Source of the DNA: an uncultured Duncaniella sp.
GTDB taxonomy: Bacteria; Bacteroidota; Bacteroidia; Bacteroidales; Muribaculaceae
Length of the DNA stretch: 12,855 nucleotides
Assembly: GCA_910588795.1 (NCBI GenBank)
Contig: CAJURI010000064.1
Location: forward strand, 1-12,855
Reading direction: 5' to 3'
Under the pieces are notes generated by a model. It saw only the letters and a program-made list of their open reading frames with translations, did no database searches and was not told the origin of the DNA. The translations under genes were made by a program, and so were the position numbers. Below are positions 1-5,686 of this stretch, piece by piece; the stretch's first letter is position 1, and each line of letters starts with the position of its first letter.

Positions 1-76
1 CACTTGAAAATTAAACGTTTAACAGCATAAATTTAAATTTTGTCATCTACTAAACTATTATATTTTAAACGACCTC
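1..76. other. short AT-rich intergenic edge
   Basis: No gene is visible between the window edge and the end of rsgA. The stretch holds two perfect 12-bp palindromes, TTAAACGTTTAA at 11-22 and AAATTTAAATTT at 29-40. Neither is followed by a clear T-run, so they are not called as terminators. In DNA this AT-rich such palindromes are weak evidence of function. Confidence 0.4.
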
Positions 77-1027
77 TTAGTATCCCTTACGGTACTTGTC
101 ATTTTCGTCGTCATTTAGGATTGACAGATAGGATGAGTACCGTGACTGGGCTATCAGATTGTCTTCAAGAGCTTTTTTGACTGCACACCCCGGTTCATGC
201 GTGTGTGTGCAATTGCTGTAGCGGCATCCGGTCCCATACCGGAAGATTTCAGGGAAATAATGCCCCACTTCACTGCGCTCGAATTCGAGTGTGCCGAATC
301 CTTTTACTCCAGGGGTGTCTATAATGTATGTCCCTTCCGACAGGCCAGGGACAGCGAACATTTCGGAAAATGTAGTGGTGTGCATACCGGTGTCGTGTAT
401 GGCTGATATTTCAGCTGTGGCGAGTTGCGCTTCCGGTATGATTCTGTTTATGATTGTGGATTTGCCTACTCCTGAATTTCCAGAAAACAATGTGGTTTTA
501 CCGTCTATGACATTTTTGAGGCTGTCGATGCCGTCACCTTTTTTAGCAGACACGCAGCACACCTTATACCCGATGGACTCATACAGGTATTTCACGGCCG
601 AAAGGTATTCCATAGCTTCCGGATCGTTTTCGAGAAGGTCTATTTTGTTTATCACAATCACTGCCGGGACTCTGTAAGCCTCGGCTGTCGCAAGAAACCT
701 GTCGATGAATGTGGTGGATGTCGTGGGATGAAAGAGGGTCACTACGAGGCATACCTGGTCAAGATTGGCGGCGATTATATGGGCCTGTTTGGACAGATTG
801 CTCGAGCGGCGTATGATATAATTGCGACGCGGTTCCACCGATATAATGTAGGGTGTGTCGCCCCCTGCCGTATCAGTGACATTGACAATGTCGCCGACTG
901 CGACCGGATTGGTTGTGCGGATCCCTTTTAGCCTGAAATTGCCTTTTATCTTACATGAACGGTCGGTGCCGTCGGTTGTGCGCACAATGTAGCTGCTTCC
1001 TGTATTTTTTATGACTGTTCCTTTCAT
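77..1027 (-). CDS. rsgA: ribosome small-subunit-dependent GTPase RsgA (YjeQ)
   Basis: RsgA is a cytoplasmic circularly permuted GTPase that binds the 30S subunit late in its maturation. Numbering from the ATG at 1027 gives 316 aa, the usual family length. Visible are an N-terminal OB-fold region (about 1-75), then the G motifs in permuted order: G4 NKID at 127-130, G5-like SAKKGDG at 160-166, P-loop GNSGVGKST at 183-191, HTTT (G2 region) at 216-219 and G3 DTPG at 237-240. The C-terminal zinc-binding knuckle has Cys268, Cys273, His275 and Cys281. The open frame extends three codons upstream to a TTG, but the ATG beginning MKGTVIK is preferred because it matches the normal start of this family. 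The gene diverges from the GH51 gene across an 84-bp gap. Family assignment is secure; all motifs are intact. Confidence 0.97.
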   Translation of the reverse strand: MKGTVIKNTGSSYIVRTTDGTDRSCKIKGNFRLKGIRTTNPVAVGDIVNVTDTAGGDTPYIISVEPRRNYIIRRSSNLSKQAHIIAANLDQVCLVVTLFHPTTSTTFIDRFLATAEAYRVPAVIVINKIDLLENDPEAMEYLSAVKYLYESIGYKVCCVSAKKGDGIDSLKNVIDGKTTLFSGNSGVGKSTIINRIIPEAQLATAEISAIHDTGMHTTTFSEMFAVPGLSEGTYIIDTPGVKGFGTLEFERSEVGHYFPEIFRYGTGCRYSNCTHTHEPGCAVKKALEDNLIAQSRYSSYLSILNDDENDKYRKGY

Positions 1028-1033
1028 TAAACA

Positions 1034-1041
1034 CAAAATTA
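1034..1041 (-). promoter_or_regulatory. possible -7 box for rsgA
   Basis: On the minus strand this reads TAATTTTG, matching the Bacteroidetes -7 consensus TAnnTTTG. It ends only 6 bp before the rsgA ATG, so a transcript from it would be nearly leaderless. No TTTG -33 box is visible at 19-21 bp spacing. This is a weak call. Confidence 0.3.
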
Positions 1042-1066
1042 CGAAAAAATTTCCGATAATTTTCCG

Positions 1067-1074
1067 TAATTTTG
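1067..1074 (+). promoter_or_regulatory. possible -7 box for the GH51 gene
   Basis: TAATTTTG on the plus strand matches TAnnTTTG and lies 37 bp before the GH51 ATG, a plausible leader length. A TTTG -33 box at standard spacing is not seen. It mirrors the rsgA box: CAAAATTACG (1034-1043) and CGTAATTTTG (1065-1074) form a perfect 10-bp inverted repeat. Confidence 0.4.
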
Positions 1075-1111
1075 TTGGTAATATATAACCATAATATCTA
1101 ATTATCTAATT

Positions 1112-3076
1112 ATGAACTTGAAAACATACGTGCTGTCATGCCTTGCAAGTGTGTCATGCGCATTTGTCGCTGCGGGGCAGACGTCGATACTTGTTGAAGC
1201 TGACAAGATCGGAACGGAAATCAAGCCTACCATGTACGGTCTGTTCTTTGAGGATATAAATTTCGGGGCAGACGGCGGGCTTTATGCCGAGAAAATTAAA
1301 AACAGATCATTTGAGTTTCCTCAGAACTTTGCAGGGTGGACTACGTTCGGGAATGTGAAGTTAAAGGATGACGGTCCATTCAGGCGCAATCCTCATTATG
1401 TGTCATTATCCTCGGCCGGGCATAATGACAAGCACACAGGTCTTGATAATGAAGGATTCTTCGGCGTTTCATTCAGGGCCGGCGAGAGGTATCGATTCTC
1501 AGTGTGGGCCCGCAGTCCCAAGGGGGCAAGGCTCGATGTGCAGCTCATAGATTCAGTGTCATCGATTGTCGCGAAGAGCTCAATCGATGTAAGATCGGCT
1601 GAATGGAAGAAATATTCTGTGGAGATCATTCCGGATAAGACTGTAAGCCGTGGCAAGCTGAGGCTGTTTCTTGCCAAGCCTGATGATACGACTCTTGATC
1701 TTGAACATGTATCGTTGTTTCCGGTCGATACATGGAACAATCATGAGAATGGTTTGCGCAAAGATCTTGTGCAGGCATTGTATGACATACGTCCTGGGGT
1801 GTTTCGTTTTCCGGGCGGATGCATAGTCGAAGGTACCCAGCTGCCAGACCGTTACCAATGGAAAAATACGGTAGGTCCGGTCGAGGACCGTCCTCTCAAC
1901 CAGAATCGCTGGCATTATACCTTTACCCACCGTTTCTTCCCGGATTATTATCAAAGCAACGGGCTCGGGTTTTATGAATACTTTGTGCTGTCGGAGGAGA
2001 TTGGCGCGGAGCCTCTCCCGGTGCTTAATGTCGGCATGGCATGCCAGTATCAGAACAAAAACCTTGATGCCCATGCTCCTGTTGACAGCCTTGGCGAGTA
2101 TATTCAGGATGCTATAGATCTTGTGGAGTTCGCCAACGGTGATGTGGCAACGAAATGGGGAGGTCTGCGAGCCGAGATGGGGCATCCGGAACCTTTCGGG
2201 CTGAAATATGTGGCTATCGGAAATGAACAGTGGGGGCCGGAATATGTGGAGCGTCTGCGCCCGTTTGTCGAAGCTCTGCGTGAAGCGTGTCCGGATATTC
2301 AGATAGTGGGCTCGTCCGGTCCCTCTCCTTCAGGGGATAAGTTTGATTACCTGTGGCCTGAGATGCGCAAGCTTGGTGTGGACCTTGTCGATGAGCATTA
2401 TTATTGTGATGAGGAGTGGTTCAGGAATAATGCCACGCGTTATGATAAATATCCGCGAAAGGGCACTAAAGTATTTGCCGGGGAGTATGCATGCCATCCT
2501 AAGGGTAAAGGTGTTAATCTGTATGACGCCGCGCTCCATGAGGCGGCTTTTATGACCGGACTTGAGCGTAACGCTGATGTAGTGTATATGGCCACATATG
2601 CTCCGCTTTTTGCCCATAAGGAAGGGTGGCAGTGGCGGCCTGACATGATATGGTTTGACAATATGGGACATACCCTTACCTCAAGCTATGAGGTGCAAAG
2701 ACTGTTCTCACATAACAAGGGAACCAATATGCTTCCTGTGTCATCTGATGGAGAAGCTATGACGGGACAGCAAGACATATATGCTTCGGGAGTGTATGAC
2801 AGTGGCTCGAAATCATACATTATCAAAGTTGTCAATCTTTCGGAAAGGCCGAAGGATGTTGTGGTCGAATTAAAGGGTTTGCCTAAGCGATCGTCAGTCC
2901 GGGACGTGGAGATTACGGTTATGAAGGCGTCCGATAACAGCCCTATGTGTGACAAGCCTGTCATAACAACGGATGTTGTCAAGGCTCAGGCAGGAGCAAA
3001 AAGGAATGGCTACAGCCAGGCTTTGACACTTGATGCAAAATCATTCACGTTGTGTAAATTTAATTTGGATAAATGA
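1112..3076 (+). CDS. secreted GH51 alpha-L-arabinofuranosidase with inserted CBM-like domain
   Basis: This is predicted to release alpha-L-arabinofuranosyl side groups from arabinan, arabinoxylan or related plant polysaccharides in the periplasm or at the cell surface. It has 654 aa. Residues 1-22 form a signal peptide (hydrophobic core, likely cleavage after AAG before Gln23). The barrel begins at about 37-68 (KPTMYGLFFEDINF, GGLYAEKI.NRSFEF). About 75-205 resembles a CBM4/9-type beta-sandwich, and the barrel resumes with PGVFRFPGGCIVEG at 228-241. Glu372 in the AIGNEQW motif is the expected acid/base and Glu458 in VFAGEYACH the expected nucleophile. A C-terminal beta-sandwich runs from about 545 to 652. 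No SusC/SusD, transporter or other glycosidase gene is adjacent, so it is not in an obvious polysaccharide-utilisation locus here. Exact linkage specificity cannot be read from sequence. Confidence 0.93.
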   Translation: MNLKTYVLSCLASVSCAFVAAGQTSILVEADKIGTEIKPTMYGLFFEDINFGADGGLYAEKIKNRSFEFPQNFAGWTTFGNVKLKDDGPFRRNPHYVSLSSAGHNDKHTGLDNEGFFGVSFRAGERYRFSVWARSPKGARLDVQLIDSVSSIVAKSSIDVRSAEWKKYSVEIIPDKTVSRGKLRLFLAKPDDTTLDLEHVSLFPVDTWNNHENGLRKDLVQALYDIRPGVFRFPGGCIVEGTQLPDRYQWKNTVGPVEDRPLNQNRWHYTFTHRFFPDYYQSNGLGFYEYFVLSEEIGAEPLPVLNVGMACQYQNKNLDAHAPVDSLGEYIQDAIDLVEFANGDVATKWGGLRAEMGHPEPFGLKYVAIGNEQWGPEYVERLRPFVEALREACPDIQIVGSSGPSPSGDKFDYLWPEMRKLGVDLVDEHYYCDEEWFRNNATRYDKYPRKGTKVFAGEYACHPKGKGVNLYDAALHEAAFMTGLERNADVVYMATYAPLFAHKEGWQWRPDMIWFDNMGHTLTSSYEVQRLFSHNKGTNMLPVSSDGEAMTGQQDIYASGVYDSGSKSYIIKVVNLSERPKDVVVELKGLPKRSSVRDVEITVMKASDNSPMCDKPVITTDVVKAQAGAKRNGYSQALTLDAKSFTLCKFNLDK

Positions 3077-3082
3077 ATTTTT

Positions 3083-3106
3083 TTCAATGGTCATTGAACC
3101 TTTTTT
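3083..3106 (+). terminator. weak terminator-like hairpin after the GH51 gene
   Basis: TTCAATG (3083-3089) and CATTGAA (3092-3098) form a perfect 7-bp stem with only two bases in the loop, followed by CC and six T residues (3101-3106). It lies 7 bp after the GH51 stop codon. GGTCATT (3089-3095) can pair instead with AATGACC (3108-3114), giving an alternative fold. The AT-rich stem makes this a weaker candidate than the hairpin at 3185. Confidence 0.4.
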
Positions 3107-3184
3107 GAATGACCGGCGTTGTAATAGTACATAGCAAAAATACTTTTTCCATTGCAAGAAATGTGATAATGATTGGTTTATTAT

Positions 3185-3227
3185 CAAAGTGGCGACTCCG
3201 TGACGGCGTTGCCACTTTGGTGTTTTT
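3185..3227 (+). terminator. intrinsic terminator downstream of the GH51 gene
   Basis: CAAAGTGGC (3185-3193) pairs perfectly with GCCACTTTG (3211-3219). The inner bases continue the stem through G-U, A-U and C-G pairs, one mismatch and a CCG/CGG closing helix. GTGTTTTT follows. This is a strong hairpin plus T-run in the plus direction, 108 bp after the GH51 stop. Its 3' arm contains the TTTG used as -33 box by the next gene. Confidence 0.75.
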
Positions 3228-3247
3228 ATGGCTTTTTTGTAATTTTG
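3216..3247 (+). promoter_or_regulatory. Bacteroidetes-type promoter for the Tat-signal TIGR04076-like gene
   Basis: TTTG at 3216-3219 and TAATTTTG at 3240-3247 are 20 bp apart, fitting the Bacteroidetes primary sigma pattern TTTG-N19/21-TAnnTTTG. The expected transcription start is near 3253, about 34 bp before the ATG at 3287. The -33 box lies inside the 3' arm of the preceding terminator hairpin. Confidence 0.65.
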
Positions 3248-3286
3248 TATTGCAAGGCTGAAAAATATTCCGGCCTTACCGAAAAT

Positions 3287-3712
3287 ATGGATAGAAGACA
3301 TTTCTGTAAAATGATGGCACTCGCCCTCGGCTCTGTCGGATTCGGTGCGTTCAAAATGAATTCGGCAGAGATGATGCCCGTGAGCGACGGTCATGTAATG
3401 CCGTGTGCATGCAGTGTTTCGGTGATCAGCATGGAATGCCATGAGGATCTGCAGAGTCTATATCTTGATGACCCGGAGGAGGGGATGTGTAAGGCGTTCA
3501 GGATAGGTGAGAGGTGGCACTTCGGAAAAGGGGAGCAGTGTCCTCATGGTTTTTGCCACAAGGCTTGGAAGGTGTTGGTCATTGCGGTTTCAGAATTGCT
3601 TTCTTCTCCTGATACGGGCTTGTGCTGTAAGCCCCTTTTAAAGGAGTCTATGATTGTGTCCTGCCCGGACGGTTCGCGCCCGGTTATATTCAGGATCGAT
3701 ATCAACGCATAA
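3287..3712 (+). CDS. Tat-exported TIGR04076-like protein
   Basis: This is a 141-aa protein of unknown function. The N-terminus (DRRHFCKMMALALGSVGFGA) has twin arginines followed by x-F-x-K and a hydrophobic stretch, the pattern of a Tat signal peptide. The mature part matches my recollection of the TIGR04076 family, often Tat-exported in Bacteroidetes: a Cys-bearing strand, FRIGERWHF, the CPHGFCHKAW motif at about 87-96, and a terminal strand (IVSCPDGSRPVIFRIDINA). Several cysteines (C43, C54, C66, C87, C92, C115, C116, C128 approximately) suggest metal or redox chemistry, but this is inference. The frame is open upstream to a TTG at 3173; the ATG at 3287 is chosen because it begins the Tat signal and follows a good promoter, and the longer version would run through the terminator hairpin. 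Its 3' end overlaps the XRE gene by 11 bp, tail to tail. Confidence 0.75.
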   Translation: MDRRHFCKMMALALGSVGFGAFKMNSAEMMPVSDGHVMPCACSVSVISMECHEDLQSLYLDDPEEGMCKAFRIGERWHFGKGEQCPHGFCHKAWKVLVIAVSELLSSPDTGLCCKPLLKESMIVSCPDGSRPVIFRIDINA

Positions 3713-4337
3713 ACGGGTATTTTGCTTCGGGATCAGGCACAAATGATTCATAGGTTGAGTCATTGTAATACACTACTATTCCCGTGACGAATTTTCCTTT
3801 TTCAGGTGCGATTGTGATTGGTTTGGGTTGGGGAGAGTCGGCCATGCCGGCGGACATATGTGCGTTGTCCGGACTGGGATGTGGTTGTGGTGCGGAAGTG
3901 GTTTGATCGGAAAATGCAAAGGTGTTCTTTCCGAACGAGAATTCTTCGTTGGCATCCTGGTGCATGCTCTCTTCTGTCGGGGCGATTTTTTCTGTCGCAG
4001 ATTCGCTATTGGAGAATAGTCCGGTCGAGATCGGGTTATCGTCTTTATTATTAGTGCTTTTATCTTCCTGAAATACGTCTAGGGAGGCTTGTTTAGCCTC
4101 TGAGGTTTTAATATTTGTATCCGAGACCATATCTCCTTCACCAAACATCAGCCACGACACGGATAAATCGGGGTAGGTGAAGTGTATCTTGCCTATAATT
4201 TCATCACTGACTTTTTTATTTCGTCCGGCGAGCAATTGCGATGCTGTCGGGCGGGGGATGTCACATTCATCGGCAAATTGGGTTATGCCGATTCCACGTA
4301 AATTTAGATATTGTTTGAGTCTGGAAACAAGATCCAT
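3702..4337 (-). CDS. XRE-like helix-turn-helix DNA-binding protein with long disordered linker
   Basis: This is a 211-aa likely repressor. Residues 1-67 resemble the phage-repressor-type HTH of Bacteroidetes: recognition region about 18-40 (ITQFADECDIPRPTASQLLAG), followed by the characteristic PDLSVSWLMFGEGDM at 56-70. Residues 71-180 are low-complexity, rich in Ser, Thr, Asn, Asp, Glu and Pro, and probably disordered. The C-terminus (GIVVYYNDSTYESFVP at 186-201) resembles the short conserved tail of such Bacteroidetes proteins. There is no peptidase catalytic dyad visible, so LexA/CI-style self-cleavage is not indicated. It has its own promoter at 4378-4408 and a large AT-rich upstream region with inverted repeats that could hold operators. 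Target genes are unknown; autoregulation is a guess. No phage genes are near. Confidence 0.85.
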   Translation of the reverse strand: MDLVSRLKQYLNLRGIGITQFADECDIPRPTASQLLAGRNKKVSDEIIGKIHFTYPDLSVSWLMFGEGDMVSDTNIKTSEAKQASLDVFQEDKSTNNKDDNPISTGLFSNSESATEKIAPTEESMHQDANEEFSFGKNTFAFSDQTTSAPQPHPSPDNAHMSAGMADSPQPKPITIAPEKGKFVTGIVVYYNDSTYESFVPDPEAKYPFMR

Positions 4338-4377
4338 GAGTTTGCAATCTTGAAGTTTGTATTTCTGATAGGATGTG

Positions 4378-4408
4378 CAAATGTAATTATAATAATTGAA
4401 ATAACAAA
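4378..4408 (-). promoter_or_regulatory. promoter of the XRE-like gene
   Basis: Read on the minus strand, TTTG (4408-4405) is followed after exactly 19 bp by TACATTTG (4385-4378), a full match to the Bacteroidetes TTTG-N19-TAnnTTTG consensus. The start of transcription would fall near 4371, giving a leader of about 35 bases before the ATG at 4337. The word ATGTGCAAAT (4373-4382), which recurs upstream, overlaps the -7 box. Confidence 0.7.
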
Positions 4409-4504
4409 ATTTATAAATGGAAATTTAATTGCGTAAGCAAACATTGGATTTTGAGATTCAAAAACAGCACCCTATGAGAGTAGTTCTGAATTGTAAATTG
4501 ATGT

Positions 4505-4607
4505 TATGTGCGATTTGAAATTTATGATTGATGTATTAAAGCAGTGCATTTGATTATACGTGTATACCTTCTATTTACAGTAATATATGCCGATTTAATC
4601 GCACATA
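4505..4607. repeat. 11-bp perfect inverted repeat spanning 103 bp
   Basis: TATGTGCGATT (4505-4515) is repeated in inverted form as AATCGCACATA (4597-4607), separated by 81 bp. The right arm also belongs to the local dyad CGATTTAATCG (4591-4601). No matching target-site duplication flanks the arms, so a MITE is not supported. Paired operator half-sites are one reading. Confidence 0.6.
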
Positions 4608-4633
4608 GCTTTAGATTGCGGGTTAAAAGTGGG

Positions 4634-4662
4634 TAATATTTAAATATTGAATTTAAATATTA
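4634..4662. repeat. 12-bp inverted repeat with 5-base loop
   Basis: TAATATTTAAAT (4634-4645) and ATTTAAATATTA (4651-4662) are perfect inverted copies around ATTGA. The arms contain only A and T, so chance is a more credible explanation than for the neighbouring repeats, but a cruciform or protein-binding dyad is possible. Confidence 0.55.
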
Positions 4663-4686
4663 TTTGTTTTATATTGATAAACAATG

Positions 4687-4724
4687 TATTATACCGATAT
4701 TAAATAAATGTTATCGGTATAATA
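4687..4724. repeat. 13-bp inverted repeat with 12-base loop
   Basis: TATTATACCGATA (4687-4699) and TATCGGTATAATA (4712-4724) are perfect inverted copies separated by 12 bases. No T-run typical of a terminator follows on either strand. It is the longest perfect dyad in the AT-rich region and lies about 350 bp upstream of the XRE start codon. Confidence 0.65.
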
Positions 4725-5034
4725 TTCCAATTGATTTGTAAATGAAAATTGCAAATTTTGTTTGGAATTGCATTGTTGCATTATTAAAATACGATGATGT
4801 ATAATAAAATATCGAGTTTTGGATTAATAATTTGCATTATTGAATTATTCATATGCGAACAACAGTATATTGATATAAGAATTTTGAATTGCAAAACCAA
4901 TGTTTTGATTTATAATTGAGAATCAAATTTCTGTATTGTAAATCCATTAACATGATTTTGATTGCAATATTTGGATTCGCAAACATATTTTAATATCCTA
5001 TTGTCATTCATCTGCTATTCAATAATATAACAAA

Positions 5035-5112
5035 ATGAAATCACGAAAAGCTTTGAAAATGAGGATATTTAACATATGCAAATATTTTGATAGTTATTTT
5101 TGTAAAAAATGA
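5035..5112 (+). CDS. possible 25-aa cationic peptide ORF
   Basis: An ATG-initiated frame of 25 codons begins MKSRKALKMRIFNICKYF and ends with TGA. It is rich in Lys/Arg and aromatic residues. There is no clear promoter of the Bacteroidetes type directly upstream, no recognisable family, and such a short frame is expected by chance in AT-rich DNA. It is listed only because nothing else occupies this stretch. Confidence 0.12.
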   Translation: MKSRKALKMRIFNICKYFDSYFCKK

Positions 5113-5174
5113 AAAAATTACATGAAGTAGTCTCTTTAATTTAAAAGATCCTTACATGTTATTATATGCATATG

Positions 5175-5210
5175 AAAAAGGCTGAACCAGAATGAATCTG
5201 ATTCAGCCTT
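5175..5210 (-). terminator. intrinsic terminator of the murB-to-ridA gene train
   Basis: AAGGCTGAA (5178-5186) and TTCAGCCTT (5202-5210) form a 9-bp perfect stem. After one mismatch CAGA/TCTG extend it by four more pairs around a 5-base loop. On the minus strand the stem runs into five T residues. It starts 31 bp after the ridA stop codon and is well placed to end that transcript. Confidence 0.8.
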
Positions 5211-5241
5211 ATGAAAATGGCTGTGATTGTGCCAGTATGGT

Positions 5242-5616
5242 TTAAACCTCAGCGATCACTTCGATTTCAACAAGAACCTGTTTGGGAAGTTCGCGCACAG
5301 CGACAGCTGAACGTGCAGGGAAAGGCTCTGAGAAGGTGCGTCCGTATACTTCGTTCATAGGGCCAAAGAGGCTCATGTCGGCAAGGAATACGGTGGTCTT
5401 TACCACGCGGTCGATGCTGGTTCCTGCTGCGGCAAGAAGAGCCTTTACGTTAGCGAGCGATTGCTCTGTCTGTGCCTGTATGCCATCCGGCACCTCGCCT
5501 GTGGCAGGGTTTACGGGGATCTGGCCTGAGCAGAACAACAGTGAACCACACTTGATAGCCTGGCTGTAAGGACCGATAGCTGCGGGAGCTGATGTCGTGG
5601 AAATTACTTCTTTCAT
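5242..5616 (-). CDS. ridA: RidA family 2-iminobutanoate/2-iminopropanoate deaminase
   Basis: RidA is a small cytoplasmic trimeric enzyme that hydrolyses reactive enamine/imine intermediates released by PLP-dependent dehydratases, protecting PLP enzymes from damage. The protein is 124 aa, normal for the family. Family residues are visible: Tyr17 in GPYSQA, Ser30 in FCSGQIP, Asn88 in MNEVY, Arg102 in the signature PARSAVAV (100-107), and Glu117 in VEIEVIA. The Arg that binds the substrate carboxylate is present, consistent with an active deaminase rather than a divergent Rid paralogue. It is the last gene of the minus-strand train, 70 bp after yihY. No canonical promoter is seen in that gap, so it may be cotranscribed with yihY. 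It is closed by the terminator at 5175-5210. Confidence 0.95.
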   Translation of the reverse strand: MKEVISTTSAPAAIGPYSQAIKCGSLLFCSGQIPVNPATGEVPDGIQAQTEQSLANVKALLAAAGTSIDRVVKTTVFLADMSLFGPMNEVYGRTFSEPFPARSAVAVRELPKQVLVEIEVIAEV

Positions 5617-5686
5617 GACTTTTTGAAATGATTAATAATGAATTTATAATTGAAAAAATTGGGGTGTCTTTTATGGTTTATATAGT

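Larger units (their letters stand above)
4409..5174. other. AT-rich gene-less region with inverted repeats
   Basis: No convincing coding region is seen on either strand between the XRE promoter and the ridA terminator. Base composition differs sharply from the flanks: the 60-base lines at 4681-4740 and 4861-4920 each contain only 13 G or C. The stretch holds three notable inverted repeats (4505-4607, 4634-4662, 4687-4724), recurrent words around TTGCAA and TTTGGATT, and a possible 25-codon ORF at 5035-5112. Possible roles are an operator region for the XRE protein, an unrecognised non-coding RNA, or the remnant of a foreign insertion. None can be shown from sequence alone. Confidence 0.6.

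Noticed and set aside
1580..2185. 201-aa open frame on the minus strand inside the GH51 gene
   Set aside because: It lies wholly antisense to a well-supported enzyme with both catalytic residues in frame, has no recognisable domain, and looks like a shadow of the real frame.
3173..3286. Upstream extension of the TIGR04076-like gene from a TTG
   Set aside because: The extension would be translated across the terminator hairpin and the promoter, and it would bury the Tat signal peptide inside the protein.
4505..4607. MITE or small transposable element
   Set aside because: The inverted arms are not flanked by a target-site duplication, the internal part has no second level of symmetry, and no other copy is in the window.
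4409..5174. CRISPR array or tandem repeat array
   Set aside because: The recurrent words are short, degenerate and irregularly spaced, with no constant repeat length or spacer length.
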